Assembly (NCBI GenBank): GCA_041608775.1
Contig: JBFISC010000029.1
Coordinates: forward strand, 1-21,439
Source of the DNA: UBA7803 sp041608775
Lineage (GTDB): Bacteria; Pseudomonadota; Gammaproteobacteria; Pseudomonadales; Azotimanducaceae
DNA length: 21,439 nt
Direction: 5' to 3'
Of this stretch, positions 1 to 5,953 are shown piece by piece (positions within the stretch are counted from its first letter, which is position 1; each line of letters starts with the position of its first letter). The notes below the pieces were generated by a model. The model did no database searches and was not told where the DNA came from. It saw only the letters and a list, made by a program, of their open reading frames with translations. The position numbers and the translations under genes are program-made.

Positions 1-749
1 CCGATCTTGTCGCTCTGGGCGCCACCCATCAGGCCGATGAGCACCAGCCGACCACCGGTATTCAGGCACCGCAGGTTCTGTTCCAGGTAGGCCGCTCCCA
101 CGGGATCGAGAATGACGTCCACCCCCGCGCCACCGGTCCAGGCTTTGACGGTGTCTTCGAAGTCCCCGGCGTGTCGGTCCGTGCCACCGTCGGCGCCGAG
201 CGCAACACAGCGCTCGACCTTCTCCTGACCACCCGCGGTAACCAGGCAGGGATTGTGGAATGACCGGCACAGCTGCACGGCCGCGGTTCCAACGCCGCTT
301 GCGCCGGCGTGCACCAGCACCCGTTCCCGCTTGGCCAGCGCTGCTTCCATGTACAGGTTCAGGTACGCGGTGGCGAACACCTCGGGAATCGCCGCCGCCC
401 TGACAGGGTCGAAACCCGCAGGGACCCTGAGCACCTGACCCGCCGGGACGACCACCTGCTCGGCGTAGCCGCCGCCGGCGAGCAGCGCGCAGACCTGATC
501 CCCGGCACGCACGCGGGTAACGCCCTCGCCCACCTCGATGACCTCGCCCGCGCACTCGAGGCCGAGAATGTCGCTTGCCCCGGGGGGCGGCGGGTAGCCG
601 CCGGCACGCTGCACCAGGTCGGCCCGGTTCACGGCCGTGGCCCGAACAGCAATGCGCACCGCCCCGGCGCCGAGCGGCGGTGCCGGCGCGTCCACCCAAA
701 CGAGCGCGTCGTTCTCCACCCGTATCGCTTTCATGGTTGCGTGGCGCAT
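1..749 (-). CDS. NAD(P)H quinone oxidoreductase, PIG3/Qor family (3' end outside window)
   Basis: The 249 codons visible encode a zinc-free medium-chain dehydrogenase/reductase of the quinone oxidoreductase type, which reduces quinones with NADPH in the cytosol. The N-terminal GroES-like half carries the VNRADLVQRAGGYPPPPG stretch, characteristic of the PIG3 branch, followed by LGLECAGEV. The nucleotide-binding half has HAGASGVGTAAVQL, the dinucleotide-binding turn with the AxxGVG pattern typical of NADPH-using members. The zinc-ligand residues of alcohol dehydrogenases are not seen. The protein runs off the left edge after GGRLVLIGLMGG, so roughly the last quarter is missing. I chose the ATG at 749; an in-frame ATG at 734 (beginning MKAIRV) is a good alternative, because related proteins usually start there. 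It lies 29 bp downstream of hisF on the same strand and is probably co-transcribed with it, though no metabolic link to histidine synthesis is evident. Confidence 0.9.
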   Translation of the reverse strand, partial: MRHATMKAIRVENDALVWVDAPAPPLGAGAVRIAVRATAVNRADLVQRAGGYPPPPGASDILGLECAGEVIEVGEGVTRVRAGDQVCALLAGGGYAEQVVVPAGQVLRVPAGFDPVRAAAIPEVFATAYLNLYMEAALAKRERVLVHAGASGVGTAAVQLCRSFHNPCLVTAGGQEKVERCVALGADGGTDRHAGDFEDTVKAWTGGAGVDVILDPVGAAYLEQNLRCLNTGGRLVLIGLMGGAQSDKI

Positions 750-778
750 GGTTTCATCCTGCAGGAGAGCCGATCCGG

Positions 779-1558
779 TTACCAGTGCATCCGCATCTTC
801 ACACCGCGGTCGTGGAGATAGCGCTTCAGCTCACTGACTCGATAGTCCCCGAAGTGAACCATCGACGCCACCAGCGCCGCGTCCGCTTTGCCGGTGGTGA
901 GCGCGTCGTACAGATGCTCCGGTTTGCCGGCGCCGCCGCTGGCAATGACCGGAATCCGCACGGCTTCGGAGAGCATGGCCGTCAGGGCGAGCTCGTAACC
1001 CTCGCGGGTGCCGTCGGCGTCGATGGAATTCACCACCAGCTCGCCGGCACCGAGCCGCTCGCCCTCGAGGGCCCAGGCCAGCGCGTCGAGACCCACCGCG
1101 GTGCGGCCGCCGTTGATGACGATCTCGTACCCGGACGGGCAGTCTTTGCTGACCGTGACGGCACGGATGTCCATCGACAGCACCACGTTCTGATTGCCGA
1201 TGGCCTCTGCGCATTCCGCGATCAGCGCCGGACGCTGCACGGCAGCCGAGTTGACGTTGATTTTTTCCGCTCCCGCCAGCCTCAGGTCGGTCGCATCGGC
1301 AACGGAACGAACCCCGCCCCCCACCGACAGCGGGATGAACACCTGCTCCGCCACCGCCTCCACGACGTGCAGCATGATGTTGCGCTTGTCGCTGGATGCC
1401 GTGATGTCGTAGAACACCAGCTCGTCCAGACCATCGAGGTAGTACTCGCGCGCTTTTTCCACCGGGTCACCGATGTCCCTGGTATCGACGAACCTCACGC
1501 TCTTCGCGAGCCGGCCGTCGCGCACGTCCAGACAGGCGATGAGGCGCTTGCTCAGCAT
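779..1558 (-). CDS. hisF: Imidazole glycerol phosphate synthase cyclase subunit HisF (atypical subtype)
   Basis: A 259-residue (beta/alpha)8-barrel that uses ammonia delivered by HisH to convert PRFAR into imidazole glycerol phosphate and AICAR (histidine pathway, cytosol). The two catalytic aspartates fall at the family positions: Asp11 in CLDV and Asp130 in LSMDIR. Arg5, Glu46 and Lys99 of the ammonia gate are present, as are SVGGGVRS, GGRTAVGLDA, NSIDADGT and IASGGAG, which bind the two phosphates. Compared with the usual HisF there is a short insertion after Asp130 (about residues 133-145, before GYEIVINGGR) and a C-terminus ending KMRMHW. From memory both recall the HisF of Desulfovibrio more than the enterobacterial form. 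The ATG at 1558 has a GGGA 6 nt upstream and overlaps the hisH 3' end by 7 bp, a sign of translational coupling. The rest of the his operon (hisA, hisB) is not adjacent. Confidence 0.92.
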   Translation of the reverse strand: MLSKRLIACLDVRDGRLAKSVRFVDTRDIGDPVEKAREYYLDGLDELVFYDITASSDKRNIMLHVVEAVAEQVFIPLSVGGGVRSVADATDLRLAGAEKINVNSAAVQRPALIAECAEAIGNQNVVLSMDIRAVTVSKDCPSGYEIVINGGRTAVGLDALAWALEGERLGAGELVVNSIDADGTREGYELALTAMLSEAVRIPVIASGGAGKPEHLYDALTTGKADAALVASMVHFGDYRVSELKRYLHDRGVKMRMHW

Positions 1559-2187
1559 GTGCCGTCCCAGCTCGCGAACCGTTCGAGGATGCCCAGACCC
1601 ACGCGGCCACTCTTCTCGGGGTGGCACTGCATGCCGAAGAAGTTGCCGCGCCCCAGGGCGCAGGCGAACTCGATTTCGTAGTCGGTGACGGCGTAAACGT
1701 CGTCCCGGGAAGATGGTTCCGGGTAGTAGCCGTGCACGAAGTAGAATTCGTCCCCGGGGCTGACGCCGTCGAGCAGCGGGTGGGGCTTGACGACCCGAAC
1801 CTCGTTCCAGCCCATGTGCGGGATCTTCAGCTCCGGCCGATCGAAGGCGAATCGACGCACGCGACCGGGAATGATCCCCAGCGTGGTGGTGTCGTTCTCC
1901 TCGGAGGACTCCAACGAGATCTGCAGGCCGAGGCAGATGCCGAGCACCGGCGTGCCGGCGCCGATGACGTCGACCAGAGCGCGGTCGAGCCCGCGGGCCC
2001 TCAGACTCTTCATGGCGCTGCCGGCGGCACCAACGCCGGGAAAGATCACCCGCTGGGCGCGCCGCAGACGCTCCGGATCGGCAGAGATCTCTGCCGTCAG
2101 ACCGACTTCCCGACAGGCCCGCTGCACGCTGCGAAGATTGCCGGCATCGTAGTCGACGATGACCGCCACGGCGTTTTCCAATGACAT
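1552..2187 (-). CDS. hisH: Imidazole glycerol phosphate synthase glutaminase subunit HisH
   Basis: A 211-residue class I glutamine amidotransferase, the partner of HisF, which hydrolyses glutamine and channels ammonia into the HisF barrel. The triad is visible: nucleophile Cys85 in GICLGLQ, with His189 and Glu191 in MQCHPEKS. The oxyanion-strand motif PGVGA is at 50-54, and IPHMGWN and YFVHGYY are the usual HisH signatures. Length is normal for the family (about 200-215). The start at 2187 (MSLENAV) fits the N-terminus of relatives, in which a short lead precedes the VDYDAGNLRS motif. It is the first gene of a hisH-hisF-quinone oxidoreductase run and is divergent from hemH with only 30 bp between the two start codons, so the promoters of the two genes must interleave or lie inside the opposing coding regions. 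Confidence 0.95.
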   Translation of the reverse strand: MSLENAVAVIVDYDAGNLRSVQRACREVGLTAEISADPERLRRAQRVIFPGVGAAGSAMKSLRARGLDRALVDVIGAGTPVLGICLGLQISLESSEENDTTTLGIIPGRVRRFAFDRPELKIPHMGWNEVRVVKPHPLLDGVSPGDEFYFVHGYYPEPSSRDDVYAVTDYEIEFACALGRGNFFGMQCHPEKSGRVGLGILERFASWDGTC

Positions 2188-2209
2188 CTTGAAGGAGCGC
2201 GGATACTAT
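2181..2209 (+). promoter_or_regulatory. Predicted sigma70 promoter of hemH
   Basis: ATGACA at 2181-2186 (5 of 6 matches to the -35 consensus) is followed after exactly 17 bp by TACTAT at 2204-2209 (4 of 6 to the -10 consensus). Transcription would then start at about 2216, only one or two bases before the hemH ATG at 2218. The -35 element overlaps the start codon of the divergent hisH. A GAAGGAG at 2191-2197 resembles a ribosome-binding site but is 20 nt from the ATG and inside the promoter spacer, so it is unlikely to serve hemH from this promoter. Confidence 0.45.
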
Positions 2210-2217
2210 CCGATTGC

Positions 2218-3255
2218 ATGTCTCGAGGCATCCTTCTGGTCAATCTCGGCACGCCCGCGTCCTGCACAACGGCCGATGTGCGCCGCTATCTCAACGAGTT
2301 CCTCATGGATCCGTACGTGCTGGACGTGCCGTGGGCGCTGAGGCGGCTGATCGTCTCCGGCTTCATCCTGCCGTTCCGCCCGAAGCGCAGCGCGGAGGCC
2401 TACGCCGCCATCTGGGATCAGGCGGGAGCGGGCACGGGATCACCGCTCCTGCACTACAGCCGCAACCTGGAAACTGCCGCGCGCCTGCAGCTGAACATGC
2501 CGTGCGAGCTCGCCATGCGCTACGGCGAGCCGGGCCTCGAGGCCGGCATCGATGCCCTGGCCGCCCAGGGGGTTTCCGACCTGCTGCTGGTGCCGCTGTA
2601 CCCGCAGTACGCAGACTCCACCTGCACCACCACCATCGATGCGGTGCAGAAGATCATCGGGTCGCGCATGCGGCTGCAGGTTCTGCCGCCCTTCTACGCG
2701 CGCCCGGACTACATAGGCGCCCTCGCCGCAACGGTACGGGAACATCAACAGCAGGGCTGGGACCATCTGCTGCTGAGCTATCACGGCCTGCCGGAGCGGC
2801 ACATCACCCGGGCCGACCCTACCGGCAACCACTGCCTGCAGCACGCCGACTGCTGCCGGACCCCGTCCCCGGCCCATGCGACCTGCTACCGCCACCAGTG
2901 CCTGCGCACCTCTGAGCTGCTGGCGCAAGCGCTCGGACTGGACGCGCCGCACTACACGGTGAGCTTCCAGTCGCGCCTCGGCCGCTTGCCCTGGCTCCAG
3001 CCGTACACGGATCAGACCCTGGCATCGCTGCCGGCCCGGGGGGTGACGCGGCTGGCAGTGGCCTGTCCGGCCTTCGTCGCCGACAACCTCGAAACCCTGG
3101 AGGAGATCGGCCTTCAGGGACGGGAGACGTTCCTGGAAGCCGGTGGCGAGAACTACACCCTCATCCCGTGCCTGAACGATCGGCCAGACTGGATCGCCGC
3201 CCTCAGCGGCTGGTGTCGAGAAGCGCTCTCCGCCGGCTGCGCGCTGCCCGCCTGA
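2218..3255 (+). CDS. hemH: Ferrochelatase HemH, Cys-rich [2Fe-2S] type
   Basis: A 345-residue ferrochelatase, the last enzyme of protohaem synthesis, inserting Fe2+ into protoporphyrin IX at the inner face of the membrane. The N-terminus GILLVNLGTP, the catalytic histidine His189 in LSYHGLPERH and the C-terminal CPAFVADNLETLEEI block with the conserved glutamate (Glu292) identify it securely. Between residues 206 and 228 there is an inserted segment with five cysteines (206, 212, 213, 223, 228). This matches a known class of bacterial ferrochelatases that hold a [2Fe-2S] cluster in an internal rather than a C-terminal segment; cluster binding here is inferred from that pattern. The ATG at 2218 fits the conserved N-terminus exactly, yet no ribosome-binding site sits at normal distance. 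The gene is divergent from hisH and convergent with the GST-like gene, 14 bp away, with no obvious terminator between them. Confidence 0.96.
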   Translation: MSRGILLVNLGTPASCTTADVRRYLNEFLMDPYVLDVPWALRRLIVSGFILPFRPKRSAEAYAAIWDQAGAGTGSPLLHYSRNLETAARLQLNMPCELAMRYGEPGLEAGIDALAAQGVSDLLLVPLYPQYADSTCTTTIDAVQKIIGSRMRLQVLPPFYARPDYIGALAATVREHQQQGWDHLLLSYHGLPERHITRADPTGNHCLQHADCCRTPSPAHATCYRHQCLRTSELLAQALGLDAPHYTVSFQSRLGRLPWLQPYTDQTLASLPARGVTRLAVACPAFVADNLETLEEIGLQGRETFLEAGGENYTLIPCLNDRPDWIAALSGWCREALSAGCALPA

Positions 3256-3269
3256 GCCGCGGACCTCCT

Positions 3270-4187
3270 TCAGCTCACCTGGACCTCGAAGCCCGCTGAC
3301 GGGAAGTGCACCATCACCGGTCCGGTTTCGTCCGTGTCCCGGGCGATGACGACCTCGTCTGCGGACCAGGCCACCAGCCGGCCGCGCACCGGGATCCGGC
3401 CGTAGTCCACGGGGGTCACGGTCACCTCCTGACCCAGCGAGAAGCCGTCCGGCAGCTCGTTGTCCAGCACCGGAAGCGCCGGTTCGGTTTTTCTCGCTGC
3501 TCCCAGGGCGGCTTCACCGGTGCTCTCCTCGACCCGACCGTGGCCGAACCCGGCCATCCGACTCATCCAGCCCCGCACGTTGCCGTAGCGATCGAGCCGG
3601 GACGCATTCACCGGGTTGTTTTCGAGAAACCAGAGGCAGTGGTAGACGGAGAAGTCGGCAATGCTGGGCTTCGCGCCGAACAGAAAACCTTCTGGCACCG
3701 ATGCCTCCAGCTCGGACAGCGCCTGGCGCAGATAGCCGCCGGCGGCTTCCGGGGTGTAGCTGACGATGCTCGCCCCCGCCGCGAGTTCCGCACGGTCCTT
3801 TTGGAACGCGGCCACGTCCTCCGGCGGAAGCCGCTCCATCATCGCGCCCACGGCAGCCGGAGCGAAGTTGAGCGCCACCGTGATGCGGAACAGCTCGGTG
3901 TCTGCCCAGTCCGCGACGCGATCAGCGGTGAAGCCGTGGGCGTAGAGCTCGCTGTTACCGAACTGGCGGGCAAGCGCGCGAGCGATGACGCGGGTGTCGC
4001 AGAATACGTTGGCGTCGATCTGCAGCACCGGCGTCTTGCGGTAGCCCCCGGAAAGCGGCATCAGCAGCGGCCGCGGCATGATGCTCGGGATCTCCACCGA
4101 CTTCCACGACGCGCCCAGATAACCGAGCAGCAGCCGGACCTTTTCCGAGAACAGCGACGCCGGGTAGTGATGCAGGTAGATCTCCAT
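3270..4187 (-). CDS. Glutathione S-transferase family protein with extra C-terminal domain
   Basis: The first ~80 of 305 residues form a thioredoxin-like GST domain: it starts MEIYLHHYPASLFSEKVRLLL, with Ser11 in the SxxSEKVR region in place of a catalytic Cys, KTPVLQIDANVFCDT giving the cis-Pro after the KT, and a following helix. Residues ~90-225 are the helical GST domain, with the PSIADFSVYHCLWFL stretch of the conserved N-capping region. Residues ~240-305 go beyond the usual 200-230 residue GST and look like a small all-beta domain (FSLGQEVTVTPVDYGRIPVRG, later GPVMVHFPSAGFEV). The substrate is unknown; GST folds conjugate glutathione, reduce disulfides or isomerise. The ATG has a good ribosome-binding site (GGAG, 5 nt spacing) lying between the end of the LysR gene and this start. 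The 15 bp gap argues for co-transcription with that regulator. Confidence 0.85.
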   Translation of the reverse strand: MEIYLHHYPASLFSEKVRLLLGYLGASWKSVEIPSIMPRPLLMPLSGGYRKTPVLQIDANVFCDTRVIARALARQFGNSELYAHGFTADRVADWADTELFRITVALNFAPAAVGAMMERLPPEDVAAFQKDRAELAAGASIVSYTPEAAGGYLRQALSELEASVPEGFLFGAKPSIADFSVYHCLWFLENNPVNASRLDRYGNVRGWMSRMAGFGHGRVEESTGEAALGAARKTEPALPVLDNELPDGFSLGQEVTVTPVDYGRIPVRGRLVAWSADEVVIARDTDETGPVMVHFPSAGFEVQVS

Positions 4188-4202
4188 GAACGCTCCAGGT
4201 AG

Positions 4203-5057
4203 TCAGACGGTTTCCGCCAATTCTGACACGGCTTCGTAGAAGTTCTGAACCAGCGGCTGAGAAAACATCGACTTGCGGGCCACGAACCGCACCGGCCGAT
4301 GCAGGCCCGCCTTGCGCAAGCTGATCCACTGCTCGCTGCCGACACCCAGGGTCCGCGCCACGCCCTCGGGTACCAGCCCGTGACCGAAACCCGCCAGCGC
4401 CATCTGCGCCACGGAAAAGAACGACTCCAGCGAGACCCGGCGCTTCAGCGACCAACGGCGCATGTCCTCTTCGATGGAACGCCAGGCCCCGGAGCGGGAC
4501 TCGATGGTGATCACGTCCAACTCGTCGCCCAGCCGGTAACGCAGCGGCGCCAGGCCCGACGGCAGGATCACCATCGACTCCCGGCGGATCACCTCGCTCT
4601 GCAGATCGGTGTCCGCATCCGGGGATCCGGTGCAGATGCCGAGCATGTACTCGCCGGAGCGGATCCGGTCCAGCACCACCGGAGAACGCTGCGCGTGAAA
4701 CGTGAACTCGACCTCCGGCATGCGTTCCTGCACGCGGGCGAACAGGCGCGGTCCCCAGCTGGCGAGGATGGCTTCCGACACGCCCATGATGATCTTGCCG
4801 CGGCGCAGCGCGTTGTCCTCGAGGAACACGCTGCGCAGCTCCGAGATCAGGGGCGTCACTTTCTCCACCAGCCGGGTGCCGTGATGGGTCAGCACCACCC
4901 GCCGACCGTGACGTTCGATGAGCGCGCGATCGTAGAAGCGTTCCAGCGCAGCGATTCGCTTGCTGACCGCCGACTGGGAGATCTTCAGCACGGTGGCGGT
5001 TTCCATCATGGTGCCGGTCTTCGACAGGGTCACCAGGGTCTCGAGGTTCTCCAGCAT
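4203..5057 (-). CDS. LysR-family transcriptional regulator
   Basis: A 284-residue protein with the LysR layout: an N-terminal winged helix-turn-helix over residues ~1-60 (LETLVTLSKTGTMMETATVL, then ISQSAVSKRIAALE, the recognition helix) and a two-lobed periplasmic-binding-protein-like effector domain from about residue 85 (KIIMGVSEAILASWGP onward). I chose the ATG at 5057 because the helix-turn-helix begins immediately after it, as in other LysR proteins. A TTG at 5096 would add 13 residues of no LysR character and would leave almost no space to the divergent exporter gene. It heads a two-gene unit with the GST-like gene and faces a TauE/SafE-type exporter, the classic arrangement in which a LysR protein controls the divergent gene and itself. 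The effector is unknown. Confidence 0.9.
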   Translation of the reverse strand: MLENLETLVTLSKTGTMMETATVLKISQSAVSKRIAALERFYDRALIERHGRRVVLTHHGTRLVEKVTPLISELRSVFLEDNALRRGKIIMGVSEAILASWGPRLFARVQERMPEVEFTFHAQRSPVVLDRIRSGEYMLGICTGSPDADTDLQSEVIRRESMVILPSGLAPLRYRLGDELDVITIESRSGAWRSIEEDMRRWSLKRRVSLESFFSVAQMALAGFGHGLVPEGVARTLGVGSEQWISLRKAGLHRPVRFVARKSMFSQPLVQNFYEAVSELAETV

Positions 5058-5082
5058 GGGCCGCGATTCAGCTCCAGATCTT

Positions 5083-5110
5083 TTGATTCCAGACAAGTAT
5101 GAATCATATT
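5083..5110 (+). promoter_or_regulatory. Predicted promoter of the TauE-like exporter, with palindrome
   Basis: TTGATT at 5083-5088 (4 of 6) and CATATT at 5105-5110 (4 of 6) are 16 bp apart, predicting a start near 5117 in the relatively AT-rich gap between the LysR and exporter genes. The perfect inverted repeat TATGAATCATA at 5098-5108 overlaps the -10 region. It is a plausible operator for the divergent LysR protein, although it is shorter than the usual T-N11-A box. Confidence 0.3.
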
Positions 5111-5146
5111 CCTGCTATTCGCTTTTTTCATGTAAGCACCTGGCCC

Positions 5147-5905
5147 ATGCTGCGCGCCATGCTGCTCCCCGGCGTCATCCTGGTCAGCGTCTTCTGCACC
5201 GCCATCCTGTCCGGCATTCTCGGCATGGCCGGCGGCATGATCCTGATGGCGATCCTGGTGTCCACGGTGTCCGTGTCCGCGGCGATGATGCTGCACGGTG
5301 TCGTGCAGGCGATGTCCAACGGATCGCGTACGCTGTTCCTGCGTGAGCACGTGCAGTGGCAGATCCTGCCCCCCTACCTGCTGGGCGCGACCTTGGCCCT
5401 GGGCGGATTCGCCGCGATCAGCCTGGTACCCGATGCTGGGGTGGTTCTGCTGCTGGTGGGCCTGATGCCGTTCCTGGCCCGGTTTACTCCGCGGCTGAAC
5501 GCCCTCGATATGGCGCACTGGCCCACGGCGGTCGGCTGCGGCGTGGTGGTCACCGCCGCCCAGCTGCTGGCCGGTGCGTCCGGGCCGCTGCTCGACATGT
5601 TCTACCTGAACTCCAAGCTGAGCCGGCATCAGGTGGTGGCCAGCAAGGCCATCACCCAGACCATCGGTCACCTGCTGAAGCTCCTCTACTACGGCGTGCT
5701 GGTCGGCGCCGCGGAGACGCTGCCGCCGTGGCTGTACCTGGCCGCCATGGCGGCTGCGGTCGCGGGCACGAGAGTGGGTACGCGGCTGCTGGACCGGCTT
5801 GCGGATCACACCTTCCGGCGGGTCAGCGGCTGGGTCATCCTGGGCATTGCCGGCGCCTGCGTCATCCAGGGCGCACGAACGCTGGTGCCGGGCATTAACC
5901 TTTAA
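5147..5905 (+). CDS. TauE/SafE-family membrane transporter (sulfite exporter-like)
   Basis: A 252-residue polytopic membrane protein with about seven or eight hydrophobic helices. The first repeat contains GILGMAGGMILMAIL, the glycine-rich TauE/SafE signature, and the second half repeats the fold with VVVTAAQLLAGASGPLLDMFYL and VVASKAITQTIGHLLKLLYY, which is typical of the family. Members move sulfite, sulfoacetate, sulfonates or other small organic anions across the inner membrane, mostly as exporters; the substrate cannot be read from sequence. Start choice: ATG at 5147, because the palindrome and predicted promoter lie just upstream. An in-frame ATG at 5099 would add 16 residues but falls inside the palindrome, so I regard it as less likely; 5156 is a third option. 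The stop codon lies inside the left arm of the inverted repeat that separates this gene from the convergent carboxylase gene. Confidence 0.87.
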   Translation: MLRAMLLPGVILVSVFCTAILSGILGMAGGMILMAILVSTVSVSAAMMLHGVVQAMSNGSRTLFLREHVQWQILPPYLLGATLALGGFAAISLVPDAGVVLLLVGLMPFLARFTPRLNALDMAHWPTAVGCGVVVTAAQLLAGASGPLLDMFYLNSKLSRHQVVASKAITQTIGHLLKLLYYGVLVGAAETLPPWLYLAAMAAAVAGTRVGTRLLDRLADHTFRRVSGWVILGIAGACVIQGARTLVPGINL

Positions 5906-5951
5906 CCTTTTAACCTTTCGGCACAAAAGGTTAAAGGTTAATGCCCGGCAC
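5885..5951. terminator. Perfect 27-bp inverted repeat, probable bidirectional terminator
   Basis: The arms 5885-5911 and 5925-5951 are exact reverse complements with a 13-nt loop (5912-5924). The foot of the stem is GC-rich (GTGCCGGGC with GCCCGGCAC) and the upper part is AT-rich, built from repeated AACCTTT units. A third AACCTTT in the loop (5912-5918) allows a shorter alternative hairpin with 5926-5932. It includes the last codons and stop of the exporter gene and ends 2 bp before the stop of the convergent carboxylase gene. There is only a short T run after either foot, so this is not a textbook intrinsic terminator; position and symmetry favour termination or 3'-end protection for both transcripts. 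Confidence 0.7.
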
Positions 5952-5953
5952 TT

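Noticed and set aside
1559..1627. A longer HisF beginning at 1627
   Set aside because: The extra 23 residues overlap the hisH end in another frame, and the MLSKRLIACLD start with Asp11 and Asp130 numbering fits 1558.
5885..5951. The inverted repeat as an insertion-sequence end or a MITE
   Set aside because: No target-site duplication or transposase is seen and the arms form one hairpin at a convergent gene junction, so a terminator role is simpler.
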